Source of the DNA: Pinus tabuliformis
Lineage: Eukaryota; Streptophyta; Pinopsida; Pinales; Pinaceae
Length of the DNA stretch: 64,000 bases
Assembly (NCBI GenBank): GCA_031772625.1
Contig: CM062820.1
Span: 1,076,633,369 to 1,076,697,368 of the forward strand
Direction: 5' to 3'
Shown: piece by piece, positions 10,399 to 20,982 of the stretch
How positions within the stretch are numbered: the stretch's first letter is position 1
Layout: every line of letters begins with the position of its first letter
Notes under the pieces: model-generated
The model's database searches: none
The model's input: the letters and a program-made list of their open reading frames with translations, nothing else
Told to the model about the DNA's origin: nothing
Translations under genes and position numbers: made by a program

Positions 10399-11547
10399 TG
10401 TTGGAGAGGTAAATCCCCTCTACGGATAGAGGCGATCCCTACTAGCCCAATAGGGGTCTAGCAACAATCACACAATGCTGCCACGCATGTTCCTAGTTAC
10501 AATTAAACAAGAGGTAAAGAGCACCTACTTGGATTCCTGCGCTTGTCGTTTGGCGAAGAGATGTTGCCTTCGCTCCTCCGCTTCGGCTGGTCACAATCCT
10601 CCGCAATCTCCGCGAATAGATACCTGCACACACGAAAGGGAAGCAAACACAAGCGTAAAATCTAGTAAAAGCAACCATACATCAGTCAGAAAAGATGTAA
10701 TTCACATTTAACCATTGCATAGACAAATGGGAATGGAACAATAATAGCAGTCATCTATTATTAATCAGAATAGAGAAGAGTACAACCAAATGTTCTGACG
10801 TCGGTAACCTTCTCAGGAGGGGCCAGTCAGCATGTATCTCAAGCATTCACCTTTGAGGATGATTCTCCCAAGACAAACAACTCTCTCTCTCACACAAATG
10901 TCACAAACAACCTTCCCTAAGCAATCAATCACTTCCACACCTAGCACACCAAACCTATAGCAGCAATCTGAGCACTACAAGCTCTGTACAATCCAAGCTA
11001 TTCCAAGCTAAGTCTAACTATCCAAAAACTAGCTGCTCATGGTAATGGTGGAAGTTTATATAGGAGAAGGAGTCTCCTATAAGGGTGGAAGGATGAGCTT
11101 ATCTTCAAGGGAAGTTGTTGCAAAGGGTCGAACAGACATGCCATAGAAGGGAGTCGACATTCACAAAGCTAACAACCAAGCCTGGAGTGATCTGGAAGGC
11201 TGGCTGTTTGAACAAATTCGCCCAAACTGGATCAGCGCGGATTATAGGGAAACTGCCGCGCTGTCAGCACATATCAGTAACTGGACAAGTCACGTCAGCG
11301 CGGAAGAACACGGGAAAGGCGCGCTGTGCACCATCGCGGAAAAGTGATGTTCTTCCGCGATGGCAGCGCACAAAATACACTGGAAAGCGCCTGTCATCGC
11401 GGTTATTTTAGGAACAGACGCGCTGATGAACAAAACTTTGGAAAAATGGGTTTTTAAGCCAGTTCAGGGATCAAGCACTTAGTGATTGTGAATTCTGGGC
11501 ACAGCAGGGTGACTGACAGGAAGGCAGTGATAAATTACTGTGTAACA
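10399..11547 (-). repeat. RE-A 5' LTR
   Basis: 1149 bp with TGTTGG at the left and GTAACA at the right edge, the same length as the other LTR. A TATA box (TATATAAAC, minus strand) lies at 11054-11062. Copia-E sequence begins immediately to the right, and the first five flanking bases are GTGTT. Confidence 0.92.
11054..11062 (-). promoter_or_regulatory. TATA box in RE-A 5' LTR
   Basis: Same TATATAAAC sequence as at 3563-3571. This copy would drive the complete element. Confidence 0.65.
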
Positions 11548-11589
11548 GTGTTTCCTTGAGCACAAAAGAAGAGAAGGTTCAGAGCTGAG

Positions 11590-12215
11590 ACATCGGTGAG
11601 TTATGGCATAGAATATTGGGTCACTTTCACCATGGAGCTTTGAAGATCATTCACCAAATTTCTACAGGACTTCCCAAGGGTACACTATAGTAGAGAGATA
11701 TATGAAAAGGGTGTACATTGGGGAAGTACACCAAAGCTTCCTTTCATGATAAAGAAAATCGAGTGCAAGCGATCCTTAATCATGTTCACTCAGATGTGTG
11801 TGGATCGTTCTCGACAGCATTCACGACCAAACACAAGTATTATGTAATATTTGTTGATGATTTTTCTCGGAAGTTCTATATTTTATTCATGAAGAAGAAA
11901 TATCAGACGTTTTCTAAATTTTGTGAATTTAAATAACTTGTTGAGAAAGATACTGGCAGGAAAGTTAAATCTCTTAGAAGCAATAGCAGTGGAGAATACG
12001 TGTCAAATGAATTTAAGAACTTCTTTGCATCAGAATACTTTCAACGAGAGTTAATAGCACCTCATAACCCACAACAGAATGGGGTGGCTGAAAGGAAGAA
12101 CAAAATTATTGTGGGAGCAACACATGCGATGTTACATGATCAAGGCGTATCGTTGCACTTGTGGGCTGAAGCAAGCAACACATTTGTTTATTTGCAAAAC
12201 ATAAGTCCTCATTGA
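11590..12215 (+). pseudogene. Copia-E GAG-pre-integrase and integrase core, broken
   Basis: A histidine-containing LGH-type pre-integrase motif is readable near 11596-11650. The integrase core follows: HSDVCG near 11790, FVDDFSR near 11850, and the NGVAERKN motif with the catalytic Glu near 12080-12105. Stops interrupt it, including near 11934. Normally this cuts target DNA and joins element cDNA to it. This copy cannot make a full protein. Confidence 0.8.
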
Positions 12216-12770
12216 ATTCTCGGGATGAGTACACCAGAAGAAGATTTTTCAGGTAAGAAATTAGATGTGGCACACTTCACGATCTTTGTTTAATTAGTCT
12301 AATGTCATGTTACCAAGGATGCACGGAAAAAGTTAGAGCCAACATTTGAGTTGGGCATATTTGTTGGGTACACTAATACACCTCACAACTATTGGGTGTA
12401 CCTCCAGGCTGTCATCCAACAGAATGATAGTGGTTCGTAGATATGTGAAGTTCAATGAAGAGAAGGCCATGGGATGTTCCCTTGAGAGAGAGCTTTAGTT
12501 ACATGCAGATTAGGAGCTTTTACCTCCAAAGGAGGAACCTCATAATCATGTGGAGAAATCACATGCAGAGGAGAAGTAGTGGAAGCACCCACTCTTGCAA
12601 ATATTTCCAAAGATGGAAGGAAGCGCACTAGATAGGTTGACAAATAAATGCATGACACTAGAGAGAATGTGGGAGCACCCACACCGCAGCGCAGGCATAG
12701 GAGATCACTAAATCGGTACACTAGATACATGGCTCTGATGAACGAGAGTGTAGATGTTGAACCATCCTAG
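12216..12770 (+). pseudogene. Copia-E integrase-RT linker, heavily decayed
   Basis: Between integrase and RT the frame is lost. Scattered copia-like phrases such as a LEPTFELGIFVGY-type segment near 12325-12375 are readable in changing frames. There is no other gene. Confidence 0.5.
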
Positions 12771-13938
12771 TTCGAGGAAGTGGTGAAACAACGAGTATGG
12801 GTTGATGCCATGGTTGAGGAGTATGACTCCATTATAAAAAACAATATTTGGAAAGTGGGCCCAAGACCAAAAGAAAAGTCAGTGGTGAGTTCCATATGGC
12901 TTTATAAGGTAAAGCAAGCAACAGATGGGAGTGTGGAGAAACACAAGGCCATATTTGTGGCCATAGGGTTATCTTAGGTGGAGGGAATTGATTACAAGGA
13001 GACCTTTGCTCTAGTGGAAAGGTACTCTTCACTCAGATATATTCTAGCACTGTCAACGCAGATGGGATGGAAGATACATCAGATGGATGTGAAGACAAGA
13101 TTCTGTAACGGTATGATTGAGGAATAGTAGTACATTGAGCAACCAAAAGGATTTGAGACCTTCAACAGAGAGTCACATGTGTGCAGACTCAAACGAGCGT
13201 TGTATGGACTAAAAAAAGCACCCTGTGCTTGGTACACCAAGATTGACAATTATTTCACCAGGTTGGGCTTCACCAAAAGTGAAGCAGATGAGGACCTTTA
13301 CCATATTTTGGTTGAAGGTAAATTGTTGATTATAATATTATATGTCAATGATTTGATTCTAATAGGTGATGAAAAGCTGATAAAATATTGCAAAGAAGAT
13401 CTTGCAATAGAATTCGAGATGAAGGACTTGGGGCTCATGCATTACTTTCTTGGTATGGAAGTATGGAAACGAGATGAGGAACTGTTTGTCTCTCAAGGCA
13501 AGTATGCCAATGAGATATTGAAGAAGTTCCACATGGAGAGCAGCAAACCGATGGAGACTCCTCTCACATGTAACTAGAGGAAGGAAGATGCTATCTCAGG
13601 TGAAATAGTGGAGGCTACTATTTATAGACAGCGTGTGGGTTCACTTATGTATTTGGTGAACACACGACTGGAAATGTGTTTTTCAGTTAACCAGCTTAGT
13701 CAAGCAATGGTTAAGCCAACCAAACTTTATTAGAAGAAAACTAAAAATGTGTTGAGATACCTTAGAGGCACCACTTAGTTTGGTCTTTGGTATAGACAAA
13801 TAGAGGGAGTGAAGCTTCAAGGCTTCAGAGATGTAGATTGGCCAGGGAGCCCATCTAATAGGAAGAACACATCAGGGGGCATATTTAGTATTGGGACAAC
13901 AATAGTTTCTTGGTACAATAAGAAGCAGATATCAGTTG
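12771..13938 (+). pseudogene. Copia-E reverse transcriptase and start of RNase H, broken
   Basis: Piecewise translation gives copia RT: IDYKETFA near 12990, the MDVKT.F.NG region near 13087, RLKRALYGLKKAP near 13185, and the catalytic box near 13340-13365. The box reads YVND where YVDD is normal, so a catalytic Asp is replaced by Asn (GAT to AAT). The longest open piece is 13179-13577. In-frame TAG codons stand where Gln or Trp is expected, near 12976, 13127 and 13575. It ends at the RE-B insertion. Confidence 0.85.
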
Positions 13939-15406
13939 TGTTAGCACCTAAATCTGCCTCAGGCTGAAGGAAGGAAAAAATTAGGGTAACCACAAACCAT
14001 GCTCAGTCTGGTAACTAGCCCTACCAGAGCAGGAGAGGGCTCTCTCCGTGTCACGCTCAGTGAAATGATAGTCGAAATGATCTGAGATGACTTAAAATGA
14101 AATATTTACCTTAGGCTAGTAAGCGAAAAGGGATTTTGGAAAAGATTTTTGTGAAGTGACCGAGCTTCTGGGATGTATATGGGACTGGTGTTCAACAAAG
14201 AACAGAGAATCGAATATGAAGGCACAGATTATTCCGTGAGGCAAGGTAGGCGGCAAGCGCAACAATTTCAGATTAAGATAATGCGGAATGGAAATATTGC
14301 CGAAGAGAGTGAAAAGGGCATGGTTGCATGAATCCTTTTCAACAGAAGAGTAACACTGTGCATGAAATTTTCCCACAGGCAGAGCAATATAAATTGAATT
14401 CTACCTACTCTCACTTAGAAAATTTCACTGAAATGAAGCATGAAATGAAATATGAAACATAACAAGATACATATGGAACATAAGAACACATTTACTACAC
14501 TCACGACCACAAGAATCTCATGAAACAGAGCTGCTGCCTTTCATTAATCCTCTGTCAAAAATACACAGTGAAGAAACAAAGTTTCTTTCCCACAGTCTCC
14601 CAGAAGTTACAAGCCAACCAACCCTTTGCAAATAAAATGTATACAATATATAGAATGTGTGGAGAAGAGATGGAATGCCCAGGGGTTGGGAAGTTACTCA
14701 AATCATTTCGAAATGGAGATGGAGAGCCAACCATCAGCTATAGGTGCAGCGCTCTCAAGCATGACATTTGGCTGTGGTGACCCTTTGCATTCTTTGCCAC
14801 TTGGATAGATGCCCACCTGGAGAGAAAACTCTTTAAAAGCCGCCTTTGGTGCCAAAAAACCGAAGAGTGGATGACCGGGCCCACTTGGAGAAGTCGCGAC
14901 CCGAAATTTCGCGAAACGGGAGCAAACTGGGCAAAATTTCCTCTGTGCGCCGCGCGCTTTTCTCTGTGCATCGTGCTACTTTGGGGCCTGTTTTGGGGCA
15001 CTTGCAGGTGTCCAAAATGTGCCCAAGTGGGCTTGTTGGAAAGCTTGGCCTGTCTACTTTCTAACCCCACTAGAATTTCTCAATTTGGTGCTCATTTTCC
15101 CCTTCAAATCTTCATTCTCCCAAGACTGCTTTCTGTGTGTCCAAAAAGTGGCAGAGAGGCCATTTTTGGGTGTTTTTTGACCTTTAGGAGACCCAAAACT
15201 TATCAAAATTTCTTGCCCGGACACCAGTAGACATATTTTTCGATGCTGAATCCAAATATGCAAACCTTTTCTCGATTGGAGTGCTAGAATTTTAGCGCCG
15301 CACGGGGTGCGCGACGCATAGGGAGAAAAACCCTGTTTTTTGACCAAAAAATTTCCAAAAACACAAAATTGCCCCAATTTTTTTTGAAATTTGGCCTAGG
15401 GGCTCT

Positions 15407-16942
15407 CTATGGAGTGCCATGGTGAACCAAGGAAGCCTCAGCCAAGATTCTAAGCCTATCTTTCTCTTTTGCCCGTCTTGCCCTTCTGGTGGCTTTCCTC
15501 AATTTTGCTTTCAAACTCCTTATTCGGGCTCTCAAACTCAAGTTCCGTGCCTTGTAATGACGAGTCATGTGTCTCAGCAGTGTGTTGTCTTCATCGGCCT
15601 TGTTCAACATGTTGTCTAGGTGCATGTTAACTCTCTCGAGAATAGACTCACGATCATCCTTAACCTGTTGCTCCAATGAAGTGAATTCAATCCTCCTCTG
15701 CTGGGCAGTTAGGCGATCCTCACGGATGTTCTGCAGCTCCATGATCACATGCTGGTCTTCCAACTGTTTGTTCCTCTGCTCCAAATACCCAATGTTCCAT
15801 TTGGCCATCTCCAACTTGACTGACAGGGAGTGAATCTCTGTCTCTTGCTCCTGGAAGATCTCTTTCAGTTGTGCACTTTGCGGACGTGTATCTGTATCAT
15901 CACCATCATGAAGGAGAATGAATCTGGTCTCTCATTCACCTAGTGTCACACCTGAAGGCCCCTCCTAATGCTTGGGCTTCTTGCCCTTGTCCTGTACCTG
16001 TATCACAGATGTAGGAAGCGAGGCCCCTTCCACCCCGGGTGGAGATAACACTCGCTTTGCTGCTGCAAACAAAGGCCTGGTGCCTTTCGGATAGCCTCTC
16101 TGATATGTGATGGAAAATGGCACCACCGTGGTCTCATGGCGCTCATGCTGATGAGAAGGACCACCTATCTCATGCTTGGCCTCTGATACTACTTGTGGAG
16201 TGCTGAAGAAGTCACGGGAGATGAAGTCCTCCCAAGCAATGCCCTGCAATCCCAACTGATGGTCCACCAAAATCTGGATAAGAGCAAAGTGATAAACACT
16301 GTTGAGCTGCTGTCGAGGGGTCTTGTGTTGCATGAACTTTCTCATCCTCTCTATGTTCCCACAAATGAAAAATGGGAGGTTCATCATACGCACCCTGGTA
16401 AAGTGCATGAGCAACCTGATGTGATAGGCATAAAGGTGAGAAAACCTCCCCTCACAACTGAAGTATTTCATGATCAATCTCATGAGCGGAGCATAATCAT
16501 CTCTCAGAAATCTGAATGGGAAAACTCATGTGAGTTGACTCAAACAACTGGCCTTTATGTAAGGCTCATAAAGTTCTCTCTCCACCTTCATCTTCTTGTG
16601 CCATTGTTCTCCAACATTTGGTATGCCTGTTGCCACTGATATGGTTTCGGGTGTCAATGTGAAAGTGACCCCAGCCAAGATAGACTGTCCTCCATGGAGG
16701 TGAAGTGCAAAGAGATGGGCCAACTCATGATGAATTCTAACATTTGCCACCCTCTGACAAAATTCAAAACATGCTAAGTGCTGGAAACTAGACATAGCAA
16801 GAGGGCATGCCTGCAACTCAGTGAGGGTGTTTGGTTCGTCTCTGACATGTCTGCCACTCCTAGGTCTCCGAGGAGCCTGTTCTCCTGAAGCTGTATCACT
16901 GTGAGTTTCCCCCTCATAATTTGATAAAACTTCTGATGCCAT
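15407..16942 (-). pseudogene. LTR-encoded ORF of RE-B, left copy: domain plus coiled coil, three stops
   Basis: From ATG 16942 one frame runs 512 codons to 15407 with three internal stops: TGA 16526-16528, TAG 15965-15967 and TGA 15932-15934. Residues about 45-300 look like one globular domain (FTLTPETISVATGIPNVGEQ and later LNSVYHFALIQILVDHQ). The last 170 residues are a charged heptad-rich coiled coil ending in an Arg/Lys-rich tail. The globular part reminds me of the domain annotated in many plants as 'putative plant transposon protein', which I infer only from pattern. The ORF is in the sense of RE-B, downstream of the LTR TATA box. Only the last TGA is shared with the other LTR. Confidence 0.7.
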
Positions 16943-17039
16943 TACTGCTGTTTGTACCCTGAATTTTATTGCTGCCCTCTGAATCCAATAGACCTGGTAG
17001 ATGCTCTGCAAATCTGTCTCCAAGGGGAAAATAAAATAG

Positions 17040-17260
17040 GGAGTATTAGGAGGGGAATGATGAAATAGGGATAGGGGTTTAAGAGGAGAAAGTTATCAGG
17101 GATTTAGGAGTATTTTGGGTATAGGTTTGATGGGGTAGGGTTTGAATTTTGAGCCATAGGAATAAAGGGGGAAAAAGGAATATGATTACAGGGGTGTTAG
17201 GGTGATGACAAAGGGAGAATGATGCAGGGAGAATGGTGATAGGGGTAGGGTAGGGGAACA
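17040..17260 (+). other. G-rich tract in RE-B LTR, G-quadruplex candidate
   Basis: Runs of three to five G separated by short AT spacers occur throughout, with a dense set near 17235-17250 (GGGG-TA-GGG-TA-GGGG preceded by further G runs). G-rich sequences in LTRs of plant Ty3/gypsy elements are known to form quadruplexes, but folding here is only predicted. The right LTR has the equivalent at about 40085-40310. Confidence 0.5.
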
Positions 17261-17484
17261 CTTTGACAACCTTGTTACTGTAGCAAAACCCTAGGAGTTT
17301 GAGTTCTTTGTGTCTCATTTTGTTGGCTTTATCAAAACTTTTGCATTTGATTCATATTCATCAAAATCCTGGTATTCTTTTCAAGTTTAATGCCAAGAGT
17401 GAAGGTAGTTGGTCTACCTTTCAAATTTGATAGGCATTCACAAAATTTTGGGCGATTTAATGCATTGTTGGGCTTTTAAGTCTG

Positions 17485-18095
17485 TGTGCCGTGCGTATTT
17501 CCCAGTGCACCGCGCCAGTGGCAAATTTGCACTGTGGCCGGTCTCCCAGTGCACCGCGCACCCTAAGTGCGCTGCGCCACCATGTGTGTGCGCCGCACAC
17601 TTTTAAAGTCGGCCAAATTTGCTTGAAAAACAAGGGATGAGGGTTTTAGGGTGTTTTCGTTAGGAATCATGATGGGATTGGAGGCGGGAACAACGAGGAG
17701 TGAGGAGACAAGGGGAGGGGAGCAGACCTTGGTGACATCATTGCAAATTTGTAACCCCGTTTATCATATTTGCTTTGATGAATTATTTTCATGGATGGCG
17801 AATATGCTTTAGATATCATTCAACATCTTACAAACCCCAAAGCATAGACAAAATTGGTGAAGAAGAAGTTTCAACTGAGCCTACCTCTTGTTTGCCCGCC
17901 TCCACCGAGATTTTGAAGTAGTTTGCAAGGTTTTTTATCCTCCTGGCTCTGTGCGTTGCGCGCCAAACCCAGTGTGCCGCACACCTTATATGTGCCGCGC
18001 CTGTGGTGATTTTACACTGCGGGTTAGTTGCTAGTGCGTCGCGCCCTCTGTGTGCGCCGCGCGACCTGGTGTATGCGCTGCGCTCTCTATAATCG
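17485..18095. repeat. TGCGCCGCGC motif clusters in RE-B 3' LTR
   Basis: Two groups (about 17485-17600 and 17945-18095) of a 10-bp motif close to TGCGCCGCGC. Many copies are changed to TGCACC or TGTGCC by C-to-T or G-to-A. The right LTR has the same groups at about 40535-40640 and 40980-41080 in less mutated form. Confidence 0.65.
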
Positions 18096-18199
18096 CCTCC
18101 CAACTCACTCAACCGTTCACAATATCACTCTTTTACCTTAGCACTGTCTCTTCCAGGCTTGCAACAGCATAATGCTTTTGATTTTGGGGCCAAACATGT

Positions 18200-18207
18200 A
18201 TTTATAG
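18200..18207 (-). promoter_or_regulatory. TATA box in RE-B 3' LTR
   Basis: The minus strand reads GCCTATAAATACATG. It lies about 1.26 kb upstream of the LTR ORF ATG. The counterpart in the 5' LTR is at 41191-41198. Confidence 0.55.
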
Positions 18208-18865
18208 GCTTGGGAGAGATGGGTTTGATTTTTTCCTCTTTAAAACCCACTTTCTAATGTTGAGTTTTGCACCTTTTCATTGACCTTTAAGAACACACTG
18301 CTTTTCATTATTTCTTCGAAATTTTGGCTCAAATGATGGAATTTTCGGTACATCTTTGTAGGGACTGTATGACGGAGCATCTGGCCGAGGAAACCTTGAT
18401 TGCCTCTGGAAAATCAACTGGTGACTTTTTTGGAAAATTTTGTCATAAACGACACTGTTTGACTTTTCTTCAAAACAGAGTTTTGAAGAAGAGTCGAAGT
18501 CTTTTCAGGTGATGATGAAGCTTTCTGAACCGTAGCTGTATAAGGTCTCCCTATGGCCTGCATGGCTTGTTTCTGGACATGTTTTTCAGAGACCAAACTG
18601 ACGAATTTCTAGACTCAAACCATAAAAATTGACTCTGTCCTGAAATAGGACCAGACCTTGACTATCATGAATTTGATTGATTTTGGACCAAGACCTGAAC
18701 CAGCAGAGGCCAGACATGAGGGGAAATGAGTAGCATGACTTTCTCCGTCAGATCATGACATGTCCCTAGCGAAATGCAGCTGAGTGGATGAAGCGGGACA
18801 CCTAAAATTGAAATGCACAAAGAGCTTTGATCTCTGACGGAGGGCTGACCAGACCGACTCTAACA

Positions 18866-19132
18866 TTGGCTCCAATGGGGGATGGTAGCTCCTTGGAGGT
18901 GCCAAGAACAGCAGATCTCTGGAGGAGCTAGACAGTGCCTCTTGGTCCATTGGGCTATGGAATCGTCATTTTGATAAACAACACAAAACTCTGACTTATT
19001 TACAAAACTGGAGTAACCAAGAAATTGACTCAAACTTGATAATTGGAATAACTCAAAAACTGACTGTACATACTGAAACCAAACTGAAATAAAAATGGTA
19101 TTTACAATGACAGTGGAAGCAGCATTAATAGA
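18866..19132 (-). other. RE-B 3' untranslated part before the 3' LTR
   Basis: A short stretch between the integrase stop and the LTR. The bases next to the LTR on the minus strand (...CCCCCATTGGAGCCAA) are not a clear polypurine tract, which is unusual. There is no ORF of note. Confidence 0.5.
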
Positions 19133-20723
19133 TCAACAATGATACCGCTTGAGCAGCCGACCATTGATCGGCCCTCCAAGACAGTCTTCCCCGTTCATTT
19201 CCTTCAGAAGAAAGGCATTTTGACCTCTATATGCTGCGATTTTGAAAGGACCTTTCCACAAGTTTTCGAACTTTCCGTGCTTGCCTTTCTCTTCATTCCT
19301 TGCATCCCACTTTAGCACCACATCATCCAACTGAAATTTGTCCACTTTAGCTTTTCTGTCATAGATTTTCTTTATCTTCTCCTGCAACTTGGATGTGTTT
19401 TGGAAAACTTCTTCTCTCGTTTGCTGCAAGTGGATCATTTGATTCAGCCTTCTCTGCATGGGATTTTCTTCGTTGCCGGCCTCCTGAAGAAGTTTGACCA
19501 CCGGGGTAGCAAGGGAAGCGGGAAATACTGTGTCCACTCCATAAACCAGCTCAAACGGTGACATACCAATAGACTTTTTCTAACTAATCTGATCTGCCCA
19601 AAGTGCATGGACTAGCCTCTTGTTCCAGCTCTTCTTATTTATTTCCAGCAGCTTCTTGATGATGTTGACCAAGGATTTATTCGAAGATTCCGCCAATCCA
19701 TTTCCTTGCGGATGATAGGCAGTTGAATGACCCAAAATTATATGATATTTGTGACAAAATTCTACCATCCTTTTCGATTTGAAAGCTGCTGCATTATCAG
19801 TGATCAATTTGTTTGGACAACCAAAGCGAGACAAGATGTTATTTTCAAGAAATGAAATGATTACCGTGTCCGTCGCTTGTCTGGTAGGGGCTGCCTCAAT
19901 CCATTTTGTGAAATAGTCCATCGCTGTAAGGATCCACCTATGCTGTCCGGAAGAGGTGGGATGAATTTCCCCAATGAAATCCAACCCCCACTGCTGGAAT
20001 GGAGCGCTCACTTCGATAGGCTTGAGTGGCAAGGGCTATAATTTCTGTTTTCCTTAAAAAATTTGACACTTATGACAACGCTTTACCATCTTATGCACAT
20101 TAGCAAACAAAGTAGGCCAGTAGTACCCTGCTCTCAAAATTTTGTTAGCTGTTGATTTCCAAAAAAGATGACCACCACACTCTCCTCCGTGGAAATCTTC
20201 CATGGCTTTCTTTGCCTCCTCTTCCACCAGACAGTTTAACAAAATGCCACTGGGATCTTTCCAATACAATTCAGAATTCAAAATACAAAACTTGGCAGCC
20301 TTCAATTTGAGTGTTCTCGCTTTGTTTCTAGCCATGCCGGGTGGTGGTGATAGATTTTTCAGCACATATATTATATCAGAATACCATGGGGACAAAGCAA
20401 ACATTTCGGATACCTGAACTGAAGTTCCTTCCTCATTCTCATCGGACATGGCAGCGATCAGATTTATGTCTAATGCATGCAAATTTGATTCAGCCATTAG
20501 TTTCGCCAACCCCTGTCCTTTGACCAGCTTTGTAGGCTTTATCTCCACATCGTATTCTAGCAAGGCTACGATCCATTTGCCTCTTCTCCCTTCTGGATCA
20601 GTCTGCACCAAAACATCTTTTACAACAGTATTAGGAACATAGGCCAGAATGTGAGAATGTAGAATATACACCCGGAAATCCTTCAGTGCCTTCACCAATG
20701 CCAGGGCTTGCTTCTCAATGATG
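19133..20723 (-). pseudogene. RE-B RNase H end and integrase, broken
   Basis: The His-His-Cys-Cys zinc module is readable near 20225-20065 (ending CHKCQ). The DDE core follows with GLDFIGE near 19975, ITDNAAAF near 19790 and GLAESSNK near 19685. The C-terminal SH3-like end (KWDARNEEKGKHGKFENLW.., GPFKI) stops at 19133. The frame is broken by the upstream 259-bp duplication, by TAA and TAG around 20040-20054, and by TAG near 19577. All three catalytic acids are present, so decay is recent or mild. The normal role is cDNA integration. Confidence 0.85.
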
Positions 20724-20982
20724 TATGTCTAATGCATGCAAATTTGATTCAGCCATTAGTTTCGCCAACCCCTGTCCTTTGACCAGCTTTGTAGGCTTTA
20801 TCTCCACATCGTATTCTAGCAAGGCTATGATCCATTTGCCTCTTCTCCCTTCCGGATCAGTCTGCACCAAAACATCTTTTACAACAGTATTAGGAACATA
20901 GGCCAGAATGTGAGAATGTAGAATATACACCCGGAAATCCTTCAGTGCCTTCACCAATGCCAGGGCTTGCTTCTCAATGATG
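20465..20982. repeat. 259-bp direct tandem duplication inside RE-B pol
   Basis: 20465-20723 is repeated at 20724-20982 with about two differences (gctacgatc/gctatgatc and ttctgg/ttccgg). The unit length is not a multiple of three, so it shifts the pol frame within the degenerate RNase H region. A five-base match (TATGT) at the junction suggests slippage or microhomology repair. Confidence 0.88.

Larger units (their letters stand above)
2908..11547 (-). mobile_element. RE-A: complete gag-protease-only LTR retrotransposon
   Basis: 8640 bp between the outer edges of two nearly identical LTRs. The order on the minus strand is 5' LTR 11547-10399, primer site 10395-10378, 2-kb leader, one ORF 8351-6642, a 2.6-kb repeat-rich tail, a purine tract at 4057-4075, and 3' LTR 4056-2908. 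I find no reverse transcriptase, RNase H or integrase. It is therefore non-autonomous and resembles the class called TR-GAG, with a protease domain as well. It sits in the pre-integrase region of Copia-E. Its right flank starts GTGTT, and the matching left target duplication is outside the window because of the tandem copy. Confidence 0.88.
11548..13938 (+). mobile_element. Copia-E, left part: Ty1/copia remnant
   Basis: Translating the plus strand piecewise gives the Ty1/copia order: GAG-pre-integrase, integrase core, RT, start of RNase H. The left side (gag, 5' LTR) is missing because RE-A is inserted here. The right side is cut at 13938 by RE-B within the RNase H region and resumes at 41861. 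Both pieces carry many in-frame stops. Confidence 0.85.
13939..18865 (-). repeat. RE-B 3' LTR
   Basis: 4927 bp. Against the other LTR I counted about 8 differences in roughly 280 bp near 14520-14800, so about 3%. It contains a long sense ORF (15407-16942), GCGC motif clusters, a G-rich tract at 17040-17260 and a TATA box at 18200-18207. The first 1.4 kb (13939-15400) is non-coding. Confidence 0.9.

Noticed and set aside
1-11547. RE-A tandem copy as an assembly artefact
   Set aside because: The two copies have private differences in LTR, leader and ORF, which a simple duplicated contig would not show. Long reads are still needed to be certain.
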